NCBI RefSeq assembly: GCF_004792695.1 | Contig: NZ_SRXU01000003.1 | Coordinates: forward strand, 372,001 to 436,000 | Source: Sphingomonas naasensis | GTDB taxonomy: Bacteria > Pseudomonadota > Alphaproteobacteria > Sphingomonadales > Sphingomonadaceae | DNA: 64,000 nt | Direction: 5' to 3' | Notes under the pieces: generated by a model | Told to the model about the DNA's origin: nothing | The model's input: the letters and a program-made list of their open reading frames with translations, nothing else | Database searches by the model: none | Part shown: one piece after another, positions 25,270 to 34,487 of the stretch | Numbering within the stretch: the first letter of the stretch is position 1 | How the letters are laid out: each line of letters starts with the position of its first letter | Translations under genes and position numbers: made by a program

Positions 25270-26844
25270 TCACTTCCCCGCCTCCACCGGCCGCAGATCG
25301 AGATCCTGATAGTCGTAGCTGAAATCCGCGATCGGGCTCTCGGCCTTCATCGCCACGCGCGCGATCTTGCCCTCGGCGTCGAGCGCGAAGGTCACGTACG
25401 CCGGCTCGATCGCCTTGTCGTCGAAGCGGGTGACGAAGGTGTCGTACTGCCAATGGACCAGCCTGCCCGCCATGCGCGGGGTGGTCTTGAAGTCGATCCG
25501 CAGACCGTCGCCGCCGCTGGTCACCGCGACGTCGCCATACCAGGCATCGCGATAGGTTCCCGCATAGCGTTCGAGCGGCAGCGACGGCCCGACCTTGGCG
25601 GGCGCGGCCTTGACCGCCGCCAGCGCCGCCTTCCCGCCGGCGACGCGCTTGTCCATGAACTCGCCGAAGCGCGCCGGCCAGTCCTGATCGGGCAGCCCGA
25701 GATAATGATCGACCAGCAGATGCGCGACGCCGCGCAGCAGCGCCACGTCCTCCGAATTGACCACCACGGCGATGCCGACGTCCTGATCGGGCAGCAGGAT
25801 CACATGGGTGATCGATCCGAACACCCCGCCGCCATGCGAGATGATCCGCGCGCCCTTATAGTCCTCGACTTCCCAGCCCAGCGCATAGGTGCTGAACTTG
25901 GGCGTCAGCGGCGCGAGGCTGCCGGGATAGGGCGTGATCGGCTGCACGGTGACGCCCTTCCACATCTCCGCCGCCTGCGCCTCGCTGAACAGCCGGCCGC
26001 CGCCGGGCAGCGCGCCATGGCCGAGCTGGATCTTGAGCCATTGCGCGAGGTCCTTCGCGCTCAGCGCCAGCCCGCCCGCGGGCATCGCCGCGCGGCCCAG
26101 TTCCTCGCGCTCGTCGAGCACCGAATTGGGCCCGTCGCCGCGCACCGCGCCGCCGATCCGGGCATGCGGGAAGGCGCGGTCGGCGGTCGCCCGGCGCGCC
26201 TCGTAGGTGGCGGTGGCGCTGCCCATGCCGCCACGCCTGAGCACTTCGCGCGTGACGAACTCTTCCCATGTCTTGCCGCTGACTTCCTCGATCAGCTGCC
26301 CGGCGACGGTGTAGAGGATGTTGTCATAGGCATAGCCCGAGCGGAAGCTGGTCGCGGGCTTGATGTACGCCAGCCGCTCGACCGTCTCCTTGCGCGACAG
26401 GCTGCCGCGCGGGACGAACAGCAGGTCCCCTGCCCCCAGCCCGAGCCCGCTGTGATGGACGAGCAGGTCGCGGATCGTCATCTCGCGGGTGACCCAGGGA
26501 TCGTACATGCGGAACCACGGCATGTGGTCGATCACCCGGTCGTCCCAGCCGATCTTGCCCTGATCGACGAGGATCGCGAGCGCGGCGGCGGTGAACGCCT
26601 TGCCGGTCGATCCGGTCGGAAAGATCGTGTCGGCATCGACCCTCGCCGCCTCGCCGAGCTTGCGCACCCCCCAGCCTTTGGCGAGCGTGGTCTTGCCGTG
26701 CTCGACCACCGCCACCGCGATCCCCGGCGCGCCGATCGCCTTGCGCAGCGTCTCGACCTTGGCGTCGAGCCCCGCCGGCGGATCGGCGAGCGCGGGGCTC
26801 GCCAGCGCGAGCAGCGGCAGCGCGAGCAGAGGGCGCAGCTTCAT
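25270..26844 (-). CDS. Exported class-C beta-lactamase-fold serine hydrolase
   Basis: The 524-residue product has a signal peptide (LLALASPALA, cleaved near residue 20) and an S12 serine-hydrolase domain. The SxxK motif is S79-T-G-K82, the YxN motif is YDN in GYAYDNILYTVAG, and the third motif is HGGGVFG. A C-terminal lipocalin-like extension (DUF3471 style) begins near residue 420 (LPLERYAGTYRDAWYGD). S12 relatives include D-aminopeptidases, D-Ala-D-Ala carboxypeptidases and esterases as well as beta-lactamases. Its ATG overlaps the YkvI stop by 4 bases (ATGA). Here it probably trims D-amino-acid peptides in the periplasm; beta-lactam resistance is not implied. Confidence 0.87.
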   Translation of the reverse strand: MKLRPLLALPLLALASPALADPPAGLDAKVETLRKAIGAPGIAVAVVEHGKTTLAKGWGVRKLGEAARVDADTIFPTGSTGKAFTAAALAILVDQGKIGWDDRVIDHMPWFRMYDPWVTREMTIRDLLVHHSGLGLGAGDLLFVPRGSLSRKETVERLAYIKPATSFRSGYAYDNILYTVAGQLIEEVSGKTWEEFVTREVLRRGGMGSATATYEARRATADRAFPHARIGGAVRGDGPNSVLDEREELGRAAMPAGGLALSAKDLAQWLKIQLGHGALPGGGRLFSEAQAAEMWKGVTVQPITPYPGSLAPLTPKFSTYALGWEVEDYKGARIISHGGGVFGSITHVILLPDQDVGIAVVVNSEDVALLRGVAHLLVDHYLGLPDQDWPARFGEFMDKRVAGGKAALAAVKAAPAKVGPSLPLERYAGTYRDAWYGDVAVTSGGDGLRIDFKTTPRMAGRLVHWQYDTFVTRFDDKAIEPAYVTFALDAEGKIARVAMKAESPIADFSYDYQDLDLRPVEAGK

Positions 26845-27971
26845 GCGACGATCTCCTTCGAAGGTGCGGAACGGCGTCGCAGCAGCCGGGCGAGCCCGAT
26901 CGTCAGCAGCGGCAGCACGAAGACGGCGAGGAACAGCCAGGCGAGGAAGCGATAGCCGCTGGCGATCAGCGCGATCAGCCCGACCCGCTCGGCGACGAAC
27001 ATGCAGACGAGCAGCAGCCCCGCCGCGATCAGCGCCCGCGAACGCGCGCCGAGCTCGGTCCCGCGCCGACTGCGCACCACCCCCGCCACCCGCTCGTTGA
27101 TCGCGTGCACCGCGCCTGCCCCGCTCTCGAGCAGGGCGGCGAAGATCATAATCTGGAACAGCCAGTGAAACGCCGGCACGTTGAGCTGGCGGAGCAGGAA
27201 GTCCGACGGCAGCGTCTCTGCGCCGATGCCGGGATAGAAGGCGATCATGCAGGTGAAGAACAGGATCGCCGGCAGCATCGCCAGCGGTCCCGCGATCACC
27301 CCGGCGATCACCGCGTCGCGTCGGCTGGTGAGGTGGCGCAGCACCGGCAGGATCACCACCGCGCCGATGATGTTGTAGCTCGCATAGGTCAGCCCGCCCG
27401 TCGCCCAGCCGTCCCATGGCGCGGGCGTCGCGAAGCCCGTGGCGATGCGGTCGCCGAAGGTCGCGAGGCTGAGGATCAGGAACAGCGCATAGACGCCGTA
27501 GAGCAGGAACGAGACATATTTGAACACGCCCTCGACCGCCGCATTGCCGAGCGACACGGTCGCGAGAATGCCCCCGCCGAGCAGCAGCGCGCCGACGAAG
27601 CTCGGCCAGCCGAACATCGCCGCGCCGATCGCCCCCGCGCTCGCTCCGAACACCGCGAGGATCAGCACGACGAAGATGAGGTAGGCGATCTCGAACGCGA
27701 CCCAGGCGGGCCCGAGCAGGTCGGCGAAGAAGGCGCGATAATCGAGCGCGCCGACCATCCGCGCATAGGCGAAGGTCGTCGCCGCGATCACGCTCCACAG
27801 GCACATCGCCAGCAGCATGCCCGCCAGCCCGCCCCATGGGCCTGCGGGGAGGAAATATTCGGCCAGCTCGCGCCCGGTCGCATAGCCGCCGCCGATGATC
27901 ACTGCCTTCATCGCGAAGCCGGGCAACAGGAAGCGCTGGAACCAGCGCGATCCTGCCACCGCGCCGCTCAT
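26841..27971 (-). CDS. YkvI-like multi-pass permease
   Basis: The 376-residue product has about ten transmembrane helices and the N-terminal FKAVVIGGG-like motif AMKAVIIGGGYATGRELAEY that marks the YkvI/COG3814 family, distant relatives of APC transporters. Helices such as GGLAGMLLAMCLWSVIAATTF and FEIAYLIFVVLILAVFGASA follow. It overlaps dgcN by 4 bases at its start (ATG 27971) and the serine hydrolase by 4 at its end, so it is firmly within the operon. The most economical role is inner-membrane transport of the D-amino acid or peptide released by the periplasmic hydrolases. No substrate of the family is well established. Confidence 0.82.
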   Translation of the reverse strand: MSGAVAGSRWFQRFLLPGFAMKAVIIGGGYATGRELAEYFLPAGPWGGLAGMLLAMCLWSVIAATTFAYARMVGALDYRAFFADLLGPAWVAFEIAYLIFVVLILAVFGASAGAIGAAMFGWPSFVGALLLGGGILATVSLGNAAVEGVFKYVSFLLYGVYALFLILSLATFGDRIATGFATPAPWDGWATGGLTYASYNIIGAVVILPVLRHLTSRRDAVIAGVIAGPLAMLPAILFFTCMIAFYPGIGAETLPSDFLLRQLNVPAFHWLFQIMIFAALLESGAGAVHAINERVAGVVRSRRGTELGARSRALIAAGLLLVCMFVAERVGLIALIASGYRFLAWLFLAVFVLPLLTIGLARLLRRRSAPSKEIVA

Positions 27972-29008
27972 GCGAGGCAGCTCGCGACCAGCGCGTCGAA
28001 CGCGGCCCCGCCGCGCATCGGATCGGCGACGGGCAGGCCGAGCCGGTCGCTCTCGCGCGCCATCAGCGCGATCGCCGCCTCCGCCCCCAGCGCGGAAGTG
28101 TTGTACGAGAAGCCGCCGCAGCGGATCGCCTTGTTGGTCCGCCGCCCGAGCAAAATGGTCAGCTCGACGACTTCCTCGACGCTGGTCAGCTTGTAGCCCG
28201 CGGTGCCGAGCATCTCGGTCCGCCCCGGCTCGTGGCAGACCACGAACACATCGGGCTGGCTGCCGTGGAGCAGCCCGAGCGACACCGCCGCGAAGGCGGG
28301 GTGCATCAGCGAGCCCTGCCCCTCGATCACGTCCCAGTGGTCGGGCGCGGCGTCGGGCGAGAGCAGTTCCGCCGCGCCCGCCTCGAAATCGGAGACCACC
28401 GCGTCCATCGGCATGCCGCCGCCGGCGATCATGATCCCGGTCTGTCCGGTCGCGCGGAAATCGGCGTCGACCCCGCGCTGCCGGAAGGCCCGCGCCAGCC
28501 CGAGCGCCGTGTATTTCTTGCCCAGCGCGCAATCGGTGCCGACGGTCAGCAGCCGCTTGCCGCTGCGCTTGCGGCCATTGGCGACCGGGATCTCGGCCGG
28601 CGGCACGCGGATGTCGATCAGCCGCCGCCCGAGCAGCGCCGCGGCCTCGGCCAGCTCGGGAATGTCGCCGAGCCGGACATGCATCCCCGAGACGATGTCG
28701 AGCCCCGCCTCGAGCGCCTCGACCAGCGACTTGCGCCACGCCGGCGGGATCATCCCGCCGGGATTGGCGACGCCGATCACCAGCCCGCGCGCGCCCTCGG
28801 CGTACGCCTGTGCCGGCGTCATCCGCGCGAGATGCGTGGTGACGGTGGCGCCGGGCAGCGCGAACTCGCCGACGCATTTGTCGCCCGCCCAGTCGCGCAG
28901 CCCGAACGCGGTCTTCGCGAACCCCGGCTCGGTCGTGTCGCCGAGGAAGAGCAGATAGGGCTGGGGCAGCACCAAAGCGGTGCCGCGTGCGCCGAAGGGA
29001 GCGTTCAT
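27968..29008 (-). CDS. dgcN: DgcN-type D-glutamate N-acetyltransferase (DUF1611)
   Basis: DUF1611 proteins include DgcN, which acetylates D-glutamate in the DgcN-DgcA D-glutamate catabolic pathway. The 346-residue product has the family P-loop-like segment VGTDCALGKKYTALGLARA (Walker A residues about 157-165), GQTGIMIAGGG, the VIEGQGSLMHP motif and CHEPGRTEMLG. There is no signal peptide, so it works in the cytoplasm. ATG 29008 is 13 bases after the TonB receptor stop, with GGGG upstream. A racemase of the DgcA type is encoded in the same operon, which strongly supports the assignment. The activity is inferred from family and context. Confidence 0.84.
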   Translation of the reverse strand: MNAPFGARGTALVLPQPYLLFLGDTTEPGFAKTAFGLRDWAGDKCVGEFALPGATVTTHLARMTPAQAYAEGARGLVIGVANPGGMIPPAWRKSLVEALEAGLDIVSGMHVRLGDIPELAEAAALLGRRLIDIRVPPAEIPVANGRKRSGKRLLTVGTDCALGKKYTALGLARAFRQRGVDADFRATGQTGIMIAGGGMPMDAVVSDFEAGAAELLSPDAAPDHWDVIEGQGSLMHPAFAAVSLGLLHGSQPDVFVVCHEPGRTEMLGTAGYKLTSVEEVVELTILLGRRTNKAIRCGGFSYNTSALGAEAAIALMARESDRLGLPVADPMRGGAAFDALVASCLA

Positions 29009-29021
29009 CCGCCGGCCCCGA

Positions 29022-31208
29022 TCAGAAAGCGAGGTCGAGCGCCACGCCCAGCGTGCGCGGCTGGAGCGGGACGGTCGACAGGAAGCCGGGATTGACCGTC
29101 GCGACGTTGCTGGTGATCCGCCCCCGCTCGTCGGTCAGGTTGCGGGCATAGGCGCGCAGCGTCCATTTCTCGCCAAAGGTCACCGAGGCGTTGAGGTCGA
29201 GCGTCGCATAGCCGTCGACCGGCACGTTGAGCGGCGAGCTCTCGACCGCGGAGATGCGGTCGCCGACGATGCGCACCGCGCCGCCCACATGCGCCTTGGC
29301 CGAATTGCCGACCGCGAAGCTGTAATCCGCGGTCATCGCCGCGGCGAGCTCGGGGACGTTGGGCAGCCGGTCGCCATCGGTGCAGTTGGCGGTGGTCTCG
29401 GTGCAGCGCGCATCGGTATAGGCGATGTTGCCGCCGACGCTGAACCCGGCGATCGGCTGGAGCAGCAGCGAGGCCTCGAAGCCCTTGCTGCGCGCGGTGC
29501 CGGCATTGACGAGGCCGTTGATCCCGTTGGCGAAGGCCTCGCTGGTCTGCAGGTCGTTCCAGTCGAGCAGGAAGGCGGCGGCGTTGAAGGTCACCGCGCG
29601 ATCGAGGAGCTGCGCCTTGAGCCCGACTTCGTAGCTCGTCACCGTCTCCGAATCGACCGTCGCGGGGAAGCCGGGCAGCGCGATGTTCGGCCCGCCCGGG
29701 CGATAGCCGGTGGCGGCGCGGGCATAGAGCATCGTATCCTGCCCGAGGAACAGCTGCGGGCTGACGCTCCACGTCACGATCTCTTCGGAGGAGCTGCCGT
29801 CGCCATTGGTGTCGAGCCCGATCAGCGGTATCTGGGTCAGCTGGGTGAAGGTCTGGTCGTTGCGCGCCCAGCGCAGCCCGCCGGTGACGTGGAAGGCGTC
29901 GCTGAACTTCCAGGTCGCGTTCCCGAAGACCGCATATTCCTTGTAGGTGTTGGGCAGCGCGACGATCGCGAACGGATCGAAGGCCGGCAGGATCGCCCCC
30001 GAGGCGTCGAGCGCGCGCACCACCTGATCGTGGCTGTTGTCCTCGTCGGTGTAGAAGAAGCCGAGCATCCACTCGAAGCGGTCGCTCGATGCCGAGGTCA
30101 GCCGCACCTCCTCGGTCCATTTCTTCTGGTGCAGGTTCGCCGGATAGATCGCCAGCCCGCCCCAGATCACGCCATAAACGCGCGAGGCGTCGCTGGTCTC
30201 GAGGATCTTGAGCTCGCTGTACGAGGTCGTCGAGCTCAGCTCGGCGAAGCCGAAATCATAGGCGATCGTGCCCGAATAAAATTGGAAGTCGCTGGTGAAG
30301 GGTTCCGCCAGCTGGGCATTGGTGCTGAGGAACGCCGCGCCGGGCGCCAGCGGCGTGTTGTTCATGCCTTCGTAGACGATACCGAAATTGTCCGAATCGA
30401 CCGACTGCCACAGTCCGCTCAGCTTGACGGTGAGGTTGGTGTCCGGCCGCCACAGCAAGGCGACGCGGCCGCCCTGCTGCACCGCGTCGTTCACGTCCTT
30501 CTCGCCGGTCAGGATATTGTCGATATAGCCCGGCGTCTCGCGGCGCGAATAGCTGCCGCTCACCGCCAGCGTGTCGCTGACGATCGGGATGTTGACCATC
30601 GCGCTCGCCGCCCAGCCCATGTCGTCGCCATGCGCGACGGTGAAGGCCTCGCCGCTGGCGCGGACCGACAGCCGCTGGAGGTCGGGCTGCACCGTCACAT
30701 ATTTGAGCAACCCGCCGATCGAGCTGGCGCCGTAGAGCGTGCCCTGCGGCCCGCGCAGCACCTCGAGCCGCTCGATGTCATAGGGCAGCAAGTCGAGCGA
30801 GAAGCTCTGCGCGCGGTTGTAGATGCCGCTCGATCCGATCGGCGCATCGTCGAGATAGACGCCCACCGTCGCGCTCGGCCCGATCGGCGCGACGCCGCGC
30901 AGCGACAGCGTCGATCGGCCGGGCGAGCCATTATTGTCCACCTGCAGCCCCGGCACATAGGCGGCATAGTCGGTCAGCTGCGAGCCGCCGCTCTGCTGCA
31001 TCTGCGGGCCGCCGACCACGCTGATCGAGATCGGCACGTCCTGGATATTCTCCTCGCGCTTCTGCGCGGTGACGACCACCTCGCCCTCGCTCGCGACGGG
31101 CGCCTGGGGCGCATCGGCGCCGTCCTGCGCCCGCGCCGCCACGGGCGCCAGCAGCGCGACGGCGGCAGCGGTGATCAGCAGACTGGTCCGGTTCTTGAGG
31201 TGCGTCAT
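29022..31208 (-). CDS. TonB-dependent receptor of the D-Glu locus
   Basis: The 728-residue outer-membrane receptor has a signal peptide (LLAPVAARA, about residue 25), a plug starting EGEVVVTAQKREENIQDVPI with IERLEVLRGPQGTLYGASSIGG (about 115-135), and a barrel ending QPRTLGVALDLAF. The form AQKREENIQDVP is the common sphingomonad subgroup. ATG 31208 is preceded by GGGGGGAG. A 41-bp promoter-like element 114 bases upstream matches the one that heads the operon, so it can be expressed independently of dgcA. It probably imports peptides or muropeptides that feed the periplasmic hydrolases. The substrate is inferred. Confidence 0.9.
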   Translation of the reverse strand: MTHLKNRTSLLITAAAVALLAPVAARAQDGADAPQAPVASEGEVVVTAQKREENIQDVPISISVVGGPQMQQSGGSQLTDYAAYVPGLQVDNNGSPGRSTLSLRGVAPIGPSATVGVYLDDAPIGSSGIYNRAQSFSLDLLPYDIERLEVLRGPQGTLYGASSIGGLLKYVTVQPDLQRLSVRASGEAFTVAHGDDMGWAASAMVNIPIVSDTLAVSGSYSRRETPGYIDNILTGEKDVNDAVQQGGRVALLWRPDTNLTVKLSGLWQSVDSDNFGIVYEGMNNTPLAPGAAFLSTNAQLAEPFTSDFQFYSGTIAYDFGFAELSSTTSYSELKILETSDASRVYGVIWGGLAIYPANLHQKKWTEEVRLTSASSDRFEWMLGFFYTDEDNSHDQVVRALDASGAILPAFDPFAIVALPNTYKEYAVFGNATWKFSDAFHVTGGLRWARNDQTFTQLTQIPLIGLDTNGDGSSSEEIVTWSVSPQLFLGQDTMLYARAATGYRPGGPNIALPGFPATVDSETVTSYEVGLKAQLLDRAVTFNAAAFLLDWNDLQTSEAFANGINGLVNAGTARSKGFEASLLLQPIAGFSVGGNIAYTDARCTETTANCTDGDRLPNVPELAAAMTADYSFAVGNSAKAHVGGAVRIVGDRISAVESSPLNVPVDGYATLDLNASVTFGEKWTLRAYARNLTDERGRITSNVATVNPGFLSTVPLQPRTLGVALDLAF

Positions 31209-31321
31209 CGTCGGTCTCCCCCCTCGGAGTTCGATGTCACCGCCGCGCCATGGCGGGGCGGAAACTGCACAGGGCGTGTCGGCTCTCGATGGCACAATGC
31301 CCGCGCAGCCGATTACTTAAT

Positions 31322-31362
31322 GCCTGATTAGGATGCTATTATCCTGATCAGAGAATTGTCAA
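31322..31362 (-). promoter_or_regulatory. 41-bp promoter/operator element, copy 2 (TonB receptor)
   Basis: On the minus strand it reads TTGACA, ten variable bases, CAGGAT, ten variable bases, TAATCAGGC. The copy at 34488-34528 has the same blocks at identical spacing. TTGACA fits a -35 box. In this copy AGGAT/ATCCT forms an inverted repeat around AATAGC. It lies in the 173-base gap between dgcA and the receptor gene. Control by the XRE-cupin regulator is inferred. Confidence 0.65.
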
Positions 31363-31381
31363 TCAGTTCAGCGAGAAAGTT

Positions 31382-32413
31382 TCAGAACTGCGACTTCTCG
31401 GCGACAGGTTGCGGCCCGGCCGCGTAACCGCCCCACACTTCGGGACCGCAATGGATCATCCCGTCGGCGTAGCGGATGCCGGGCGTGCGATCGGCTGCGA
31501 GGAAGGTCGGGCCGTCGAGATCGACCACGTCGCAGAGCTGGCCGAGCAGATAGGCCGGCGCCATCGCGAGGCTCGATCCCACCATGTTGCCGACCATCAC
31601 GTCGAGCCCCAGCGTCCGCGCGCGCCGGGCGATCGCGATCGCCTCGGTCAGCCCGCCGCTCTTGTCGAGCTTGATGTTCACGGTGTCGAAGCGGCCCACC
31701 AGCCCCTCGACGTCGCCCAGCGTCAGCGCGCTCTCGTCGGCGGCGATCGGGATCGGCGAATCGACTCCATCCAGATCGGCCTCGCGCCCGCGCGCCAGCG
31801 GCTGCTCGAGCAACGCCACCTTGCACTCGACGAGCACGCCGATCAGCGCATCGAGCTCTCCGATCGCGAAGCCCTGATTGGCATCGACGCCGATCCAGCA
31901 ATCGCGCCGCGCGCTGCGCACCGCGCGCACCCGGGCGATGTCGAGATCGAGCTCACCGGTCAGCTTGAGCTTGAGCGCCTTCGCATCGCGCCACGCCAGC
32001 GCGGCAGCCGCCATCATCGCCGGCTCTTCCGCCCCCAGCGTGAAGGTGGTGCGCAGCGGCCGCGGCTCGGGCAGCCCGGCGAGCTTCCACACCGGCACGC
32101 CGGCGCGCCGGGCATCGAGCTCCCACAGCGCGCAATCCGCGGCGTTGCGCGCGCCGCCGGGCGGCAGCACCTCTTGCAGCTCGGCGCGCGACATCCCCCG
32201 GCTAAGGGCGTCGCGCACCGGCCCCAGCGCCGCGGTCATCGCGTCGACATCGTCGTTCAGATAATAGACGCCGCTCGCCTCGCCGCGCCCGATATGGAGG
32301 CCGTCGCCCAGCGTGACGACCACCACCGGCGACTCGGTGAAGACATGGCCGGAGATGTGGAACGGCTTCAGGAAGGGAAGCCGCTCCACTGCCACATCGA
32401 CCGAGACGCGCAT
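31382..32413 (-). CDS. dgcA: DgcA-type N-acetyl-D-glutamate racemase (enolase superfamily)
   Basis: The 343-residue product is a dipeptide-epimerase-like member of the enolase superfamily. The catalytic set is visible: ALKLKLTG (about residue 148-150), the metal ligands D177 in VDANQGF, E203 in LLEQPLARGREAD and D226 in AADESAL, then NIKLDKSGG and VVDLDGPTFLA. The ends of the protein, KPFHISGHVF and DRTPGIRYADG, resemble DgcA rather than L-Ala-D/L-Glu epimerases. DgcA converts N-acetyl-D-Glu to N-acetyl-L-Glu, the step after DgcN. GTG 32419 and 32416 are also possible; ATG 32413 is best placed for the GAGGG site. It follows the serine hydrolase by 10 bases. No deacetylase for the product is in the window. 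Confidence 0.86.
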   Translation of the reverse strand: MRVSVDVAVERLPFLKPFHISGHVFTESPVVVVTLGDGLHIGRGEASGVYYLNDDVDAMTAALGPVRDALSRGMSRAELQEVLPPGGARNAADCALWELDARRAGVPVWKLAGLPEPRPLRTTFTLGAEEPAMMAAAALAWRDAKALKLKLTGELDLDIARVRAVRSARRDCWIGVDANQGFAIGELDALIGVLVECKVALLEQPLARGREADLDGVDSPIPIAADESALTLGDVEGLVGRFDTVNIKLDKSGGLTEAIAIARRARTLGLDVMVGNMVGSSLAMAPAYLLGQLCDVVDLDGPTFLAADRTPGIRYADGMIHCGPEVWGGYAAGPQPVAEKSQF

Positions 32414-32423
32414 CACCACGCCC

Positions 32424-34394
32424 TCAGAACTCGGCGCCGAACGAGATCAGCCGGAAGGCCAGCGCCGCCCAGAGGAGGAAAAAGCCGGCGAGCACCAGCA
32501 ACACGCTCCAGATCCGCGCGAACCAGCCGCGCTTGTCCTTCCACGTCAGCCACGCGTTCCAGATCGCCAGCCCGAACATTCCGAAGAACGCCAGCGTGCC
32601 GAGGATCTGCACCAGCAGGATCAACCCGTCGGTCGAGCCGTGGCTCTCGAAATTCTCGAGCCCGCTGATCACCAGCAGCCAGCCGACCAAAGCCGCGATC
32701 ACCAGCCAGGCGAAGGCCCGAACCGCGCGATAGGTGCGCAGGCGCTCGCCCTGCAGCGCCAGCTGCGCGCCATAGCGGCGGCGGGTGAACCAGCCGACAG
32801 GCCACGACAGCGCAGTGAGGAAGATCACCGCGATCGCGAACATCAGCGCGGGCATCAGCCATGCGCTGTCGAGCGCGCCCGGCGTGCGGTACCAGATCAT
32901 GAAGGGCGAGACTTCGCCGAAGCTCCAGCGCACGACCTTGCCGTCGACCACCTGCGCGGCGAGCCGCTCATGGCCATAGGCGTCCTGCCAGACGAATGGC
33001 TCGACTTCGATCAGCTTGCGCGGGCTCCCGCCCGGGCTGGTCAGCGCCGGGATGACCGGGCGGCCATCGGCGTCGAGCCCGACCTTGGTGTCGCCGAGCA
33101 GCCCGATGATCTTGGCGAAGCTCGATTCGATGCGGCGGCTGTTGGTCCAGTTGCCGACGAGCAGCTTGGCATGCTCCTTCGCAGTCGGCAGCTCGACCGG
33201 CGGCGCCTTGTTCGCCGCGGGCAGATAGCGATCGGCGAATTCCTCGAACAGGCGGCCGCGCAGGACCCGGGTGACTCCGTCCTTCCCGTCGCTGTTCATC
33301 GAGATGTAGAGCCCGACATTGTCCTCGGGAAAGATCCACAGATCGCTGTGGAAATACATCGTGTCGCCGCCATGCGAGACCGCGCGGTGGCCGTTGATCT
33401 TCTGCTCGTAGAAGCCGAGCGCCATGGTGTTGATCGCCGGGATGTCGCTGTGCTGCGGCGCGTACATCTGCTTCGCGGTTTCGGGCTTGAGCAGCACCCC
33501 GCCATTGGCGAGATGCGCGATCATGAATTTGGCCATGTCGCCGCCGCTGATCGCCGAGGACCCGGCCGGCGCCATGCCGATCAGTTCATATTTCTTCGCA
33601 TCGCCCGATCCGGCCTCATAGCCTTGCGACATGTAGGGTTTGAGCTTGGCGGGCAGCGGCTGGCGGAAGGTGGCGTATTGCATGCCCAGCCGGCCGAAGA
33701 TGTTGCGATCGATATAGTCGTCGAAGCGCATCCCCGAGACGCGCTCGACGATGTAGCCCGCCAGCGCCGTGGCGTAGTTCGAATAGGCCGGCGTGGTTCC
33801 GGGTGCGTAGATCCGCTCGGGGATGCGATGCTTGAGCACGTCGCCGAGGCTCGCCACCTTGTCGAAGCTGATCAGCCCCTTGATGATCTCCTCGAAGCCC
33901 GCCGTATGCGTCATGATGTTGCGCAGCGTGATCGGCTTGCCCTCGAAGGGCGGAATCTTGAAGTCGAGATATTTGTTCACGTCGGCGTCGAGATCGAGCT
34001 TGCCTGCTTCGACCAGCTGCATCACCGCGGTCCAGGTATAGAGCTTCGAGGTCGAGCCGGGGCGGAACAAGGTCGTCGCCGGATCGACCGGGCTGCGCCT
34101 GGCGACATCGGCATAGCCGAAGCCGCGCTGCGTCACGACCTGCCCATCCTTGACCACGACCACCACCGCGCCGGCAACGTCGCCGCGCGCGAGCGCATAG
34201 GGCATGAAACCGTCGAGCCACGCATCGGCATCGGTCTTGGTGAGCGTTGCCGGGCCCGTCGGCGTCGCCGGCACCGTCGCCGCGGGCGCCTGGGGCACCG
34301 GGGTCAGCGGCGCGGGCGCCTGGGTGAAGGCCGGTACTCCGACGGCGATGCCGAGCAGCCCTGCCGCGAGCATCGTGAGCGAACGTTTCCACAT
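32424..34394 (-). CDS. Serine hydrolase (S12) with C-terminal membrane domain, first operon gene
   Basis: The 656-residue product has a signal sequence, a Pro/Ala/Thr-rich linker (about 25-50), and an S12 domain with S114-T-S-K117 (RPGSTSKLYTW), YSNYA and SHGGDTMYFH. After about residue 510 come four hydrophobic helices (AWLMPALMFAIAVIFLTAL, LVIAALVGWLLVISGL, LLVQILGTLAFFGMFGLAI and WSVLLVLAGFFLLWAALAF). A periplasmic catalytic domain tethered to the inner membrane is the likely topology. It is the first gene of the minus-strand operon, with the 41-bp element just upstream. A role in cutting peptides that contain D-residues is inferred; no substrate is known. Confidence 0.86.
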   Translation of the reverse strand: MWKRSLTMLAAGLLGIAVGVPAFTQAPAPLTPVPQAPAATVPATPTGPATLTKTDADAWLDGFMPYALARGDVAGAVVVVVKDGQVVTQRGFGYADVARRSPVDPATTLFRPGSTSKLYTWTAVMQLVEAGKLDLDADVNKYLDFKIPPFEGKPITLRNIMTHTAGFEEIIKGLISFDKVASLGDVLKHRIPERIYAPGTTPAYSNYATALAGYIVERVSGMRFDDYIDRNIFGRLGMQYATFRQPLPAKLKPYMSQGYEAGSGDAKKYELIGMAPAGSSAISGGDMAKFMIAHLANGGVLLKPETAKQMYAPQHSDIPAINTMALGFYEQKINGHRAVSHGGDTMYFHSDLWIFPEDNVGLYISMNSDGKDGVTRVLRGRLFEEFADRYLPAANKAPPVELPTAKEHAKLLVGNWTNSRRIESSFAKIIGLLGDTKVGLDADGRPVIPALTSPGGSPRKLIEVEPFVWQDAYGHERLAAQVVDGKVVRWSFGEVSPFMIWYRTPGALDSAWLMPALMFAIAVIFLTALSWPVGWFTRRRYGAQLALQGERLRTYRAVRAFAWLVIAALVGWLLVISGLENFESHGSTDGLILLVQILGTLAFFGMFGLAIWNAWLTWKDKRGWFARIWSVLLVLAGFFLLWAALAFRLISFGAEF

Positions 34395-34487
34395 CGCGCT
34401 GTTCCCCTCTGTCCCCCGCCCCGATCCGGCATGTCGTTGCGCCGGTTTGCGTCTGCGGTTAGGCTATATCCCGAACGAACCAGTTAC

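Noticed and set aside
25270..26844. Reading the S12 protein as a beta-lactamase resistance gene
   Set aside because: SxxK, YxN and HGG motifs are shared with D-peptidases and esterases, and the operon context and C-terminal extension argue for a peptide-processing role.
25453..27837. N-terminal extensions of hundreds of residues to the S12 hydrolase and to the M19 dipeptidase
   Set aside because: They translate parts of neighbouring genes or repeats in the wrong frame; the signal peptides mark the true starts.
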